A stretch of 64,000 nt of DNA from Candidatus Villigracilis affinis (GCA_016718275.1 JADKEA010000025.1:124001-188000); one strand, 5' to 3'. Positions 9,475-18,172 are shown, counted from the first letter of the stretch. Notes: generated by a model from the letters alone, not told the origin. Program-made: numbers and translations.

Positions 9475-9906
9475 ATGGCAGATATAAAGTTGTTCGAAGG
9501 GACATGGACTCGTCAGGTTCTCAAAGGAAAGAGAAAAGTCCGCATCACCTATATTCCTGATGATGTGACTCAACAGTCGCTATTTGAAAAAATCAGGATC
9601 GGAGATGACAGCAAAGCCGCCTGGAAAAAACTGCTTGGAATCGGGAACGCGGTTGACATTGACCTTGGGATCATTGTTGTCCGTTTCAATACAGATAACA
9701 AAAGCGGCACAGCGACATTCCTGCCCAATCAAAGCTCTCAAGATGTGATCGTAAAAACTTTTCAGCAAAGCGATCCTGTTGGAGGATTTCCCGGCGTAGG
9801 GATGGCACAATTCATCGATTGTATTCAGGGAAAACGCAATATGTTGGGAAATGACTTTAATTATCCCCTTGCTTTTTCAGAGTGCTTACCACAGATGACG
9901 GCCTGA
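9475..9906 (+). CDS. Unknown protein in the protease operon
   Basis: No family was recognised for this 143-residue soluble protein. It begins after a clear AAAGGAG ribosome binding site and lies 19 bp behind the subtilisin-like protease, so the two are co-expressed. Alternating hydrophobic stretches (WTRQVLKGKRKVRITYIPDD, VDIDLGIIVVRFNTD) suggest a mostly beta fold. It could be a regulator, inhibitor or substrate of the protease. Its stop is only four bases from the stop of the convergent STAND gene. Confidence 0.75.
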   Translation: MADIKLFEGTWTRQVLKGKRKVRITYIPDDVTQQSLFEKIRIGDDSKAAWKKLLGIGNAVDIDLGIIVVRFNTDNKSGTATFLPNQSSQDVIVKTFQQSDPVGGFPGVGMAQFIDCIQGKRNMLGNDFNYPLAFSECLPQMTA

Positions 9907-9910
9907 AAAG

Positions 9911-12472
9911 TTATTTTTTCTGTCTTTCAATCGAAAAGAGGTATGCCGCCGAAAACACAGTGACAGATACCACATATCCCACTTCTCTCCACCAGTATTG
10001 ATCTTGCAATACAAATAATGCGAGACCAAATATTAACGCGGATGCGAGTGCTGTCAATACATTGGAGGGGATACTATCTTTGTAGCGATTTGAAATGGTT
10101 TGGGTAAGGGCGATGATTCCCCCCACAAACCAGACGTTGATCTGGGCACCCAGGGTGAGGAATAACCCTATACCGATCACCCCGCCTGTGCCAATGGCGG
10201 CAAGGCTTTGCCATAAGAACGGCCATTTCCTTGTTATCTGAATTGTGGAAGTCAATCCTTGTGCGAAGATAAACCCGATTACAGACGAGATCGCCGCATA
10301 CAAGATAGCAACAAGTAAAGCTGTAAACGGGGATTTAATTGAACTGGATACCAGCATCGTGATCAATCCGCATATGAAAGCGGATATTGTGGCCGTACGG
10401 CTTATTTCCCTGCGTTCGTCCCGCCCATCATTGATTCGCAGCTCCGCCTGTTTGAAGAAAACAGCCCGACTCACCCATGAGGGGAGATGATAATTTGTTG
10501 TGGATCGATCTAAATAGCGGGATAACAAATCAAGCCAGACATGCTTCGAAATCTTATCTGACCGTTCGGCTGTTTCTAACAAATTGTGAAATGATTCAGC
10601 GTCGTTGAGTTCTCCAAGAAACGCCGCACTCCCCTGACGTATCTCAATGGGGAGGCTTTCGTTTTGACATGCATCTCTCAACCATACAATTCCATTTGTC
10701 CCGCATATATCCAGCCATTGCTGGGCCTTATTGTGAACCGCGGCAGATAGCAACAACAGACGCTTATCAGTGTCATTTAACAGAAGCTTGGGATTGCTCA
10801 AATGAGATGCAATGATGCCCAATTCCTTTGCGTTGAGCAGGAGTTTGTGCTGATTGAAATCCAGTTGCAGTTGAACCAATTTTCCGCGCAATTGTCGAGC
10901 GGTCTGCTCGTCTTCATCGAGCCAGCCTTTTACTTCTTCGACGAGATAATCATGGATCAACTCATACGACAACTCACCGTCTTCAGATTGGATCTCATGG
11001 AGCAAACGCGCATCCCGCAGAGATAGAATCACAGCATCGACAAATAATTTTTGCGCGTCTCGTGTATATCTTTCCAGAATATTATTCACGAATTGACGCA
11101 GGTCTTCGCCCTGAGCACTGACGTGTGATTTGACATGCTCGATAAAGTTGACCACCGTAACAGGGCTGCCTGCCTGCATGGCAAGCGCACTGTCAGAGGT
11201 GGGCAAATGCTTTTGGTCCACGCGCCAGCCCAGGGTTAAGAGTCGGAGGCGTTCGTCGTCGTACCAATCTGAAGCTCTTTTGATGTCGCGTCTGCCATCG
11301 AGTGTCACCAGTGTGGATAGGATGTAAGTCGCCGCCTTGTATTGATTGGGAGGAATGATCGTTTGATCGTGAAGCACCTGCTTGAGATAATCGGTGATGA
11401 TGCCTTTGGTTTCACCCAGTTTTTGATAATGCGCGAACGTGACCTGTTTGCTTTGCTCGGGCAGGGTATGAAATAGTTTTGCACAAACCAGTTGCAATTG
11501 CGGAGAATCAACCTCACTCGAACCCAGATGCTGAAGAATGGCATCCACAAGACCATCCTGATATGTGATCCCAAATCGCTCAAGCGGCCCGACGATAGCC
11601 CGCCGCGCCTCGTCCACTTTCAATGAGCGGACAAGATATTCCCCACCCACTCTGTCTTTCAGTCTTTTACGCAGGGCTGTGGTCTCTCCAAAATAATCAC
11701 TGCGCAGGGAAAAAATAAAATGAACGGGAATGCTGGTATCAGCCACGCAATCGGCCAGTTCACGTGCAAATTCATCCTGCTTTGCCTCGGATAATTTGAT
11801 AACGAATTCTTCGAACTGGTCGAAAAAGATGTAGACGTGCCGCCCCTTCAAGGCTTCATCCACTTTCGATAAAAATTGCAACAGCGATTCCCCGCTCAAT
11901 TTCAAGTCGTTTGACCAGCGGCGCTTCAACAATTCCTTCTTCAGCGCCAGTGTGGGTGATTCGTCTACCGAACGGACCAAAATTGCGCAGGTGTCCTTCT
12001 TCAACAAGGCTGGCATCAGCCCCGCCTGTATCAGGGATGATTTGCCCGTCCCTGAACGGCCATGCAGCCATGTCACCTGCCTGCGTTCCAACTCCACGGT
12101 CAATTCAGCGATCGCCTGTTCCCGTCCAAAAAAGCGACTCGCATCCTGAATACGGTACGCCGACAAGCCAGGATAGGGCTCTTCAGAGACCTTGCCTTGT
12201 TCCACCGCTTTTTCCTCGCGATACACGGTCAAAGCATCGGCAAGGAGAGTTGACTCATTCCATTCATCTTTTTTTTCAACGGGTGTTGATGCCTGCGAAT
12301 AAACATTGATCACATTGTTATCGCCAATAATGGCTTGACTGTTCACCATATCGCCCCCTACAATAAGCATACTCCGCGCAAAATCAAGCATGTCGCGCGG
12401 CAAACCACCCTGCTCCACCGCTTTTTGCAACTCATCAACAAACTGCTTGAATTTATCTGTGTCAGTCATCAT
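9911..12472 (-). CDS. STAND-type NTPase with membrane C-terminus
   Basis: This 853-residue signal-transduction ATPase belongs to the nSTAND1-like group. A short helical N-terminal module (1-45) is followed by the strand-rich element SQAIIGDNNVINVYSQ (45-60), a type often found next to effector-associated domains. Next come the group's entry motif PYPGLSAYR with FFGRE (99-117), Walker A GRSGTGKSS (138-146) and Walker B HVYIFFDQFEEF (from 212). A helical region leads to about six membrane helices in the last 160 residues. The start at 12472 is preferred because the longer frame would run across the -10 box at 12483-12488. STAND proteins are regulated switches in apoptosis-like and anti-phage systems. 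The membrane end could be the effector, acting by membrane disruption, but this is inferred. Confidence 0.85.
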   Translation of the reverse strand: MMTDTDKFKQFVDELQKAVEQGGLPRDMLDFARSMLIVGGDMVNSQAIIGDNNVINVYSQASTPVEKKDEWNESTLLADALTVYREEKAVEQGKVSEEPYPGLSAYRIQDASRFFGREQAIAELTVELERRQVTWLHGRSGTGKSSLIQAGLMPALLKKDTCAILVRSVDESPTLALKKELLKRRWSNDLKLSGESLLQFLSKVDEALKGRHVYIFFDQFEEFVIKLSEAKQDEFARELADCVADTSIPVHFIFSLRSDYFGETTALRKRLKDRVGGEYLVRSLKVDEARRAIVGPLERFGITYQDGLVDAILQHLGSSEVDSPQLQLVCAKLFHTLPEQSKQVTFAHYQKLGETKGIITDYLKQVLHDQTIIPPNQYKAATYILSTLVTLDGRRDIKRASDWYDDERLRLLTLGWRVDQKHLPTSDSALAMQAGSPVTVVNFIEHVKSHVSAQGEDLRQFVNNILERYTRDAQKLFVDAVILSLRDARLLHEIQSEDGELSYELIHDYLVEEVKGWLDEDEQTARQLRGKLVQLQLDFNQHKLLLNAKELGIIASHLSNPKLLLNDTDKRLLLLSAAVHNKAQQWLDICGTNGIVWLRDACQNESLPIEIRQGSAAFLGELNDAESFHNLLETAERSDKISKHVWLDLLSRYLDRSTTNYHLPSWVSRAVFFKQAELRINDGRDERREISRTATISAFICGLITMLVSSSIKSPFTALLVAILYAAISSVIGFIFAQGLTSTIQITRKWPFLWQSLAAIGTGGVIGIGLFLTLGAQINVWFVGGIIALTQTISNRYKDSIPSNVLTALASALIFGLALFVLQDQYWWREVGYVVSVTVFSAAYLFSIERQKK

Positions 12473-12482
12473 TGATAAGTTC

Positions 12483-12488
12483 ATTATA
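12483..12488 (-). promoter_or_regulatory. -10 element of the STAND NTPase gene
   Basis: A perfect TATAAT on the minus strand ends ten bases before the ATG at 12472 and overlaps an in-frame upstream ATG. This excludes the longer start and implies a leader of only a few bases. It lies in the 40-bp divergent gap to the nitroreductase gene. Confidence 0.5.
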
Positions 12489-12512
12489 CAACAGCAACCC
12501 AAGCGAGGAACC

Positions 12513-13025
12513 ATGAACGTATCCGAAGCCATCCGCCTAAAACGCGCCGTGAGAAAATTTCAAGATAAGCCCCTGCCAGATGATGTGATCCACGAAATCC
12601 TCAACGCGGGACGCAGGTCGCAATCCTCAAAGAACAATCAAGCGTGGCGCTTCATCGCCATCCGCGAAAAGGAAACGCTAAAGGCCTTGTCGCAATGCGG
12701 TGAGTGGGCAGGCCACATTGCAGGCGCGGCCCTGTGCGTGGCCATTCTCACCCCCGAGCCCACCGAAAAATTCCAGACGATGTTTGACGCGGGACAAGCC
12801 GCCGCCTTCATGCAGCTCGCCGCATGGGAATTGGGCATTGGATCATGCCCCGCCTCTCTCTATGACTTTGAACGGACCCGCCAAATTTTGACATTCCCTC
12901 CCGAATGGCATTTACGCATCGCCCTCTCGTTCGGCTACGCCCTCGAAGAAGAAAAAATCTCCGCCGCCCCCAAAAAAGGCGGACGAATATCATTAGACGA
13001 AATTGTACATTGGGAGAAATGGTAA
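12513..13025 (+). CDS. Nitroreductase family flavoprotein
   Basis: This 170-residue FMN-dependent NAD(P)H oxidoreductase of the nitroreductase superfamily begins with the typical VSEAIRLKRAVRKFQDKPLP segment. The arginine and RRSQSSKNNQAWRF motifs contact FMN phosphate, and the C-terminal FGYALEE stretch is also family-typical. The substrate cannot be inferred. The ATG at 12513 follows GAGGA and starts the family alignment; upstream codons in frame overlap the divergent STAND gene and are not used. A hairpin terminator follows at 13039-13088. Confidence 0.88.
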   Translation: MNVSEAIRLKRAVRKFQDKPLPDDVIHEILNAGRRSQSSKNNQAWRFIAIREKETLKALSQCGEWAGHIAGAALCVAILTPEPTEKFQTMFDAGQAAAFMQLAAWELGIGSCPASLYDFERTRQILTFPPEWHLRIALSFGYALEEEKISAAPKKGGRISLDEIVHWEKW

Positions 13026-13038
13026 TTCATAGATAGCA

Positions 13039-13088
13039 CGCAGAAAACGCTGACTCTTGCTTTTTGGCAAAAATCAGCGTTTTCTGCG
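13039..13088. terminator. Hairpin between convergent genes
   Basis: A perfect 15-bp stem (CGCAGAAAACGCTGA at 13039-13053 with 13074-13088) encloses a 20-base loop. It lies between the ends of the nitroreductase gene and the convergent SLH gene, so it probably serves both. The U-tract is weak. Confidence 0.5.
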
Positions 13089-13135
13089 TCCAACATTAAA
13101 CTTGGGGATAAATTAAGTCTTTATCAGTTTTGTTT

Positions 13136-14662
13136 TTACGGTAAATGAAACGCTCTTACTAGGAAGACAGCCATCTCCGCGCGGGTGACATTGGCATTCG
13201 GGCAATAATTCCCGCCACCGCATCCGCTGGTAATGCCTTCCGCGGCAAGTTGTTCGATCCAATCCACGGCGAAGGAACCTGTTGGCACATCCCCGAAGAC
13301 AGCGCCCGTTCCAACAGGCGGAGTGTAGGCACTGCCATGTTCACCGCGCAATAGGAAGATCGCCATTTGGGCGCGGGTGATGGTGGCATCGGGGCAGTAA
13401 TTCCCGCCACCACAGCCTGCGGTGACTCCTTCTGCGGCAAGCTGTTCGATCCAATCTGCGGCGAAGGAACCTGCGGGCACATCACCAAAGACTGCACCCG
13501 TTGCCGTGGGCGGAACATAGGTGCTGCCATGAATTCCACGCAAAATGAAAATCGCCATTTGTGCGCGGGTCACGGTTGAATCGGGACAGTACATCAATGG
13601 ATTGGTTGAACATCCACCCGTGATGCCTGCATTGTACAATTGCTCAATGTATGGATATGCCCAATGCGATTCGGGGACATCGGCAAAGGTGGTTGTGGTC
13701 ATCATGCCCGAAGTATCCACTGCTTCGAAGCTGGACCCAGTCAAGACATCCATTTCGTGCAGTACATCGTTGTCCCAGCTTTCGTTGGGAGCGCCGCTCA
13801 CATACCAGGGAGAGCCGTTGTCTGCGAGCACGATGCCGTAGGTCTTCATCGCCTGCAAGATGACCTGTGCCTGCGGTGAAAAGCCGCTGATGTCATAATC
13901 CGCTTTCAGGCGGAAACGTGCGCCAAAGGGCGGCGGGTTCGCACAACTTCCAGATTGGGCCACATGCCTTGCTGGCCAGATGTAATAGTCAGCGGTGCAG
14001 TCGGTTGTGAAGCGCAAAGCATGTTCGATGATGCCTGTCGCCACTTCTTCATAGCGCGCCAGCCCGGGCAAGATCGGGAGACCAGCGGCGTCGGCGGAGG
14101 TCCAGCCATCGGGGCGCAGGGCGTTGGAGTTCAAGTCCCAGATCGCGCCAGAGCCAGCGGCCCATCCGTTGGTGGTTTGAGAAGCATCATAAAGTTCGTA
14201 CAATGTACAATCGTCAGTATCCACTATCAGGATGTGATGATCCGAGCCCCATTCGCGGTTGGGATTGTTTGGAATGGGATACGGCCCGGGGTCCGATTCA
14301 TCCGGGTAGTAGAAATCCACCGTATAGCTTGTGGTGGCCGCGCCAGAAACAATGTTGTAGGGAATGCCGATCGGTCCCCCATCCCATGTGCCTGATCCGA
14401 AGTCCATGTGAAAACCCTGCGCCGCGCCGATCGCATTGATCCACGCATCAGACATGGGGTGGACAGGCAGACTCGTGATGGGTGTGTTCCAATAGTTATC
14501 CTGCGGGAAGGTCGGGCAGGTTCCAATGGTAGCGGCGGCCTCGCCAACCTGGGCGGGGCTTTGAGGGTCATCGATCATGCGGGTGGCATTGATGGATGTC
14601 AGAAAAACAATACTGATGACCAGCCTTACAAAAACATCGTGAATAAAGTTTGTGTTTTTCAT
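13136..14662 (-). CDS. Secreted SLH-domain surface protein
   Basis: This 508-residue exported protein starts with a basic N-terminus and hydrophobic helix (about 8-27, signal peptide or anchor). A central domain of about 300 residues is of unknown function, rich in W, D and P (DNYWNTPITSLPVHP, DFGSGTWDGGPIGIP, DHHILIVDTDD). Three C-terminal S-layer homology repeats follow, each with an F-DVP...W...Y/WIEQL core and a C-PD..VTRA(Q/E)MA(I/V)F end. The second and third repeats are nearly identical in protein and close in DNA, pointing to recent duplication. SLH domains bind secondary cell-wall polymers, so it should sit on the cell surface. Confidence 0.85.
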   Translation of the reverse strand: MKNTNFIHDVFVRLVISIVFLTSINATRMIDDPQSPAQVGEAAATIGTCPTFPQDNYWNTPITSLPVHPMSDAWINAIGAAQGFHMDFGSGTWDGGPIGIPYNIVSGAATTSYTVDFYYPDESDPGPYPIPNNPNREWGSDHHILIVDTDDCTLYELYDASQTTNGWAAGSGAIWDLNSNALRPDGWTSADAAGLPILPGLARYEEVATGIIEHALRFTTDCTADYYIWPARHVAQSGSCANPPPFGARFRLKADYDISGFSPQAQVILQAMKTYGIVLADNGSPWYVSGAPNESWDNDVLHEMDVLTGSSFEAVDTSGMMTTTTFADVPESHWAYPYIEQLYNAGITGGCSTNPLMYCPDSTVTRAQMAIFILRGIHGSTYVPPTATGAVFGDVPAGSFAADWIEQLAAEGVTAGCGGGNYCPDATITRAQMAIFLLRGEHGSAYTPPVGTGAVFGDVPTGSFAVDWIEQLAAEGITSGCGGGNYCPNANVTRAEMAVFLVRAFHLP

Positions 14663-14845
14663 ATTTAGATTTTATGTCATTTTTTATCGAAATAATCAGG
14701 AAGTGGGTACTATCTTAAGGGGAAATTAATGACAGTTTTGCAAGGCAGTGAAATGTGGAATTTAACGTCGTGAAATTCCATTGCACTGCTCATGGCTTAT
14801 AATTCGGCGCACAGTTCACCGGGCAATTCTTTTATGGAGACCTTC

Positions 14846-15688
14846 ATGGAGCGTTTGAGATTCCTGCACATTCCCAAAACTGCGGGAACCACATTTACCA
14901 CCTGTCTTGATTATCAATATTCGGGCAAGGGACATTTCGTTTTCAAGGGCGCCGTTCAATATGATGTGATGCGATTCAAGGAACTCCCTGAAAAAGAAAA
15001 GCAGAAGGTCGTTTTATTCACTGGTCACGCGCCGATCCTGACCGGGCTGGAAGAAGCCGATACCGCAAAGATCATCACCTTTTTGAGGAATCCGATCAGC
15101 CGTGTCAAATCTTTTATTCAGCATATTTCTGAGGGGAAATCGCCCGAGTATTTGAAGGGGCCATTCAACCTCGATGAATTTCTGGAAAGCGGCACAAAAG
15201 ACCTCGAGAACTTGCAAACCAAGATGCTCATTAATAAGGGACCGTTCGCCTTATCCACGTTGATCGATTCAATGTCGAAGTCTGAGGCACGCGATCTGGC
15301 GTTGAACAATCTATTCAACGTGGTTGCAGAGTACGGCTTGCAGGAATATTTTGACGAAAGTCTGATCTTGTTCAGCAGTGCGCTCAACTGGTCCACTCCG
15401 TTTTACACATCGCTGAACAAAAAAGACTCCAGCCGTCTGCTCGAATTCAAGCAGAAACATCTTGACCGCATTGCAGAATTGAATTCCATTGACATCGAAG
15501 TGTACAATGCTGCGAAAATACGTTTTCTGGAAACCCTTGAAAGCCCCCGGTTCGACAAATCAAAATTACAAAGACTCAAGTATGTCAATTCACTAAAATC
15601 GCCGCACAAGTACGTCTGGAACACATGGTATGCCTTCTATAGACTCAGACGGCGCGTGAGGCGTTATTTTGGAGATGAATCCAGTTAA
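14846..15688 (+). CDS. Sulfotransferase family protein
   Basis: This 280-residue protein begins with RLRFLHIPKTAGTT, the 5'-phosphosulfate loop of PAPS-dependent sulfotransferases of the carbohydrate type. FLRNPISRVKSF near residue 75 matches the 3'-phosphate binding motif. It would transfer sulfate from PAPS to a glycan or other surface acceptor. The start at 14846 has GGAG six bases upstream. A longer frame from 14792 would include a TATAAT at 14798-14803 and is rejected. It stands alone between a divergent SLH gene and a lipoprotein gene. Confidence 0.82.
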   Translation: MERLRFLHIPKTAGTTFTTCLDYQYSGKGHFVFKGAVQYDVMRFKELPEKEKQKVVLFTGHAPILTGLEEADTAKIITFLRNPISRVKSFIQHISEGKSPEYLKGPFNLDEFLESGTKDLENLQTKMLINKGPFALSTLIDSMSKSEARDLALNNLFNVVAEYGLQEYFDESLILFSSALNWSTPFYTSLNKKDSSRLLEFKQKHLDRIAELNSIDIEVYNAAKIRFLETLESPRFDKSKLQRLKYVNSLKSPHKYVWNTWYAFYRLRRRVRRYFGDESS

Positions 15689-15760
15689 ACCAGCATCCAG
15701 TTTAAAGATCTGGTGTTTTAGTCCTGTTCATCCATTTTATCTATCTAAAGGAAACCACAA

Positions 15761-17482
15761 ATGAAAAAGAGCCCCCTATTAATTGTTTTCTCGCTCCTAA
15801 TTGTCCTCAGCTTGTTTCTCTCCTCATGTGGTGGCGAGGAAGGTGATTACTATGCCGAAGAACCCGCCACCGATGAATACCTCACCGAAGAACCCTATTC
15901 CACAGAAGCACCCGTTGCAGAAGAAGCAGGGGCTGAAGTGCCTGCTGCCGGTGTCCCTGGTGAAGTCGTTTATGACCTCGGCTTCAACCCCGTAGATAAC
16001 GGATTTAGTTTCAGCAACTATGGCGATGACATTCCCGCCACAAATCTAACAGCGGATGAAGTGCGCCGCATGTTCGGCGACCAGGTCTGTTCCCGTCTCG
16101 ATGGAAATGTCTGCACCCTGACACCTCCCGCCGAACAATGGATGGAACAGATCAACGGCGCCATGGCAGGCGGACACTGTGAAGGCATGGCAGTGCTCAG
16201 CTTGATGATGTACACCAACCAGATCTCCCCGTCCGATTTCGGCGGCTCCACTGCCAGCGAACTCGATATCAACGATGAAGCTCTCCAGCGCGAGATCGCG
16301 TATTGGTGGGCAACTCAAACTGTAGCGCCCACTTACACCAGCGTCATCAAAGGCACCCCGATGGAGATTCTCGAAATCGTCCAGCAAATGGATGCCAACG
16401 GTGAAACCTACAGCATCGGCATTTACAAAGAGGATGGCTCCGGCGGCCACGCCATCACACCTTTTGGTGTGGAAGATAAAGGCAATGGTCTATTCGCCAT
16501 TCTCGTTTACGATAACAACTACCCAGGCGAGACGCGCGAGCTATACGTGGATTCCCGCGACAACACCTGGCTGTATGAAGCCTCGATCAACCCGCAGGTT
16601 CAGTCAGAGCTTTATACCGGCAATGCCGATACCCAAACCCTTGACCTCACCCCCACTTCCTCACGCCTCGACACGCAGCAATGCCCCTTCTGTGATGGCA
16701 GCGGAATTTCAAGCGTAGGCGGCAAGCTCGCCTCACCGAGTCTTCAGGGCAGCCAGATCAACCAGATCTTCCTCGATGGCGAAGGTCATATCCTCATCAC
16801 CGATGACAATGGCAATCGCCTCGGTTATGTGGATGGAAAGATCGTCAACGAGATTCCCGGCGCAACCTATTCCGCCTATCGCATGGAAGCCAGCGGAAAT
16901 GCCCCCGAACCCATTTACTCGCTCCCAGCTGATTTGGATGTGACCGTCTCGATCGACGGATCTGACTTAACCGAAGAAACGCTTACTGACCTCATCATGA
17001 TCGGTGCAGGTTTCAGTATCGGCGTGGAAGGAATCTATCTTGAGCCCGGCCAGGTGGATACAGCCTACTTCTACCCGTCTGAAGAAACCATCGCCTACGA
17101 AACCGAAGCGGACGAATCCCCGTTCATTGTGATCGGTGTTGAAAACCCCGAAGCCGAAGCGGATTATTACTTCGAAGTGCAGGGCGCCGATATTCAAGGC
17201 GGCGGCATCATCACCGTCTATCTCGATACTAAGGCCGGTGACCTGCTCATCAACGCCGAGAAACTCAACAACGAAGGCTTCTTCGATTTCTACCTGACCC
17301 GCATCACCGACGAGCTCGAAGAGGAATTCGCCGCTGAAGAGATCGCCCTGCAGGAAGGCGCCATCGTCTACGTCAACTACGCTGAGTGGACCGACGCCAA
17401 CCCCGAAGGCATGTACTTTGGTGTTGACCTCGACGGCGACGGCACCATCGACGAAGAGTACGTTGTGGACGATTCACAGTAA
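15761..17482 (+). CDS. Lipoprotein with papain-like catalytic pattern
   Basis: This 573-residue exported lipoprotein has the lipobox LSSC (lipidated C23) followed by an acidic, low-complexity linker (about 27-65). A domain around residues 65-260 shows the order expected of papain/C39-like cysteine peptidases: C140 in AGGHCEGMAV, H230 in GSGGHAITPFG and D251/N252 in LVYDNNYPG. Similar spacing is seen in domains that present peptides or cleave Gly-Gly leaders. The rest is acidic and beta-rich, ending with an EF-hand-like calcium loop, DLDGDGTIDEE. No named family was recognised. The ribosome binding site AAAGGAAA precedes the ATG, and a strong terminator follows. Confidence 0.8.
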   Translation: MKKSPLLIVFSLLIVLSLFLSSCGGEEGDYYAEEPATDEYLTEEPYSTEAPVAEEAGAEVPAAGVPGEVVYDLGFNPVDNGFSFSNYGDDIPATNLTADEVRRMFGDQVCSRLDGNVCTLTPPAEQWMEQINGAMAGGHCEGMAVLSLMMYTNQISPSDFGGSTASELDINDEALQREIAYWWATQTVAPTYTSVIKGTPMEILEIVQQMDANGETYSIGIYKEDGSGGHAITPFGVEDKGNGLFAILVYDNNYPGETRELYVDSRDNTWLYEASINPQVQSELYTGNADTQTLDLTPTSSRLDTQQCPFCDGSGISSVGGKLASPSLQGSQINQIFLDGEGHILITDDNGNRLGYVDGKIVNEIPGATYSAYRMEASGNAPEPIYSLPADLDVTVSIDGSDLTEETLTDLIMIGAGFSIGVEGIYLEPGQVDTAYFYPSEETIAYETEADESPFIVIGVENPEAEADYYFEVQGADIQGGGIITVYLDTKAGDLLINAEKLNNEGFFDFYLTRITDELEEEFAAEEIALQEGAIVYVNYAEWTDANPEGMYFGVDLDGDGTIDEEYVVDDSQ

Positions 17483-17541
17483 AAATAATAACCGCCTGCG
17501 TAATACCATGCTAAGCGCAGCGAAGCATCTCTGAAATTTAA

Positions 17542-17581
17542 AAAACAGCCCACTCCGAGTTGAACCGGAGTGGGCTGTTTT
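17542..17581 (+). terminator. Rho-independent terminator
   Basis: A perfect 16-bp stem (17542-17557 with 17566-17581), loop of eight, ends in TTTT. It closes the lipoprotein gene and insulates the arsenic regulon downstream. Confidence 0.8.
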
Positions 17582-17586
17582 CCCTC

Positions 17587-17614
17587 TTGACAAATAGATG
17601 TTTATCTATATAAT
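17587..17614 (+). promoter_or_regulatory. arsR promoter with operator copy 1
   Basis: The -35 TTGACA (17587-17592) and -10 TATAAT (17609-17614) are both perfect, 16 bases apart. The spacer holds the palindrome ATAGA-N6-TCTAT (17594-17609). Binding of the repressor there would block polymerase, giving autoregulation of the arsR-type gene. Confidence 0.8.
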
Positions 17615-17635
17615 ATCAAATAGAAAGTCATCAAT

Positions 17636-17947
17636 ATGAAATTTAACCCTGTTCTCTTTGCCAAAGCCATCTCAGATGAAACCCGCCAGAAGATTATGAA
17701 CATCTGCTGTTGTTGTTCGCTTTCCGTCAACGAGATCGTTGAGAAGCTCGATGTTTCCCAGCCCACGGTTTCGCATCACCTCGCCATTTTGCGCGAAGCG
17801 GACCTGGTCACTGTGCGCGAAGATGGCAAGCAAACGTTCTACTCTCTCAATCAGGATAATGTCGCTTATTGTTGCGGCCAGCTCATGGTCAAGTTTGCAC
17901 CGGAGTCTGTCGCCACAGAAAACCTGATTAAGACCATCAAGGCCTGA
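17636..17947 (+). CDS. arsR: ArsR-family metalloregulatory repressor
   Basis: This 103-residue winged-helix repressor is of normal SmtB/ArsR size. The recognition helix region reads DVSQPTVSHHLAILREADLV. A run of four cysteines (C24-C27 in NICCCCSLS) near the start of the HTH and a further CC pair in AYCCGQLM could form a thiol site for As(III) or a related metalloid, which would release DNA. It is driven by a consensus promoter whose spacer contains the palindrome. The same palindrome recurs before the small peptide gene and the permease gene, so it most likely controls all three. Confidence 0.9.
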   Translation: MKFNPVLFAKAISDETRQKIMNICCCCSLSVNEIVEKLDVSQPTVSHHLAILREADLVTVREDGKQTFYSLNQDNVAYCCGQLMVKFAPESVATENLIKTIKA

Positions 17948-17948
17948 T

Positions 17949-17987
17949 CGGGAGATGTCTTCGGCCGAGACATCCTCCCGTTTTTTT
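17949..17987 (+). terminator. Rho-independent terminator after arsR
   Basis: CGGGAG...CTCCCG with the interior ATGTCT/AGACAT forms a stem with one bulged C, followed by seven T. It separates the arsR message from the next transcription unit, which has its own operator. Confidence 0.75.
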
Positions 17988-17997
17988 GGCAAGTTCC

Positions 17998-18013
17998 ATA
18001 GACAAACTTCTAT
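17998..18013 (+). promoter_or_regulatory. ArsR operator copy 2
   Basis: ATAGA-CAAACT-TCTAT repeats the palindrome found in the arsR promoter. A -35-like TTGGCA (17986-17991) lies just upstream. The operator overlaps the expected -10 of the small peptide gene starting at 18031. Confidence 0.7.
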
Positions 18014-18030
18014 ATGAAAGGAGATGCCCC

Positions 18031-18105
18031 ATGAACGAATTACCAGTTGTAAACGCTGAATGTTGTGAAGGCGGTTGTGAAAGCTGCGGTTGCGGCTGCT
18101 GCTAA
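18031..18105 (+). CDS. 24-residue cysteine-rich peptide of the arsenic regulon
   Basis: ATG at 18031, with AAAGGAG nine bases upstream, opens a 24-codon frame ending in TAA. The peptide starts MNELPVVNAE and its last 15 residues contain seven cysteines in the pattern CC-x3-C-x2-C-x-C-x-CC. It has its own operator copy and lies between the repressor and permease genes, so it is induced with them. The thiol density suggests metalloid binding, like a tiny metallothionein or a chaperone that hands arsenic to ArsM or the permease; this is inference. It could also come from a peptide family I do not recognise. A hairpin (CTCTGTTC/GAACAGAG, 18114-18139) follows. Confidence 0.75.
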   Translation: MNELPVVNAECCEGGCESCGCGCC

Positions 18106-18172
18106 TGTTCGAACTCTGTTCGCCGCATGGTGAACAGAGCGCATTTATCGGTAAATTTTTTTACAAAAACAC

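Noticed and set aside
12473..12532. Longer STAND NTPase start
   Set aside because: The extension overlaps the -10 box and the nitroreductase start.
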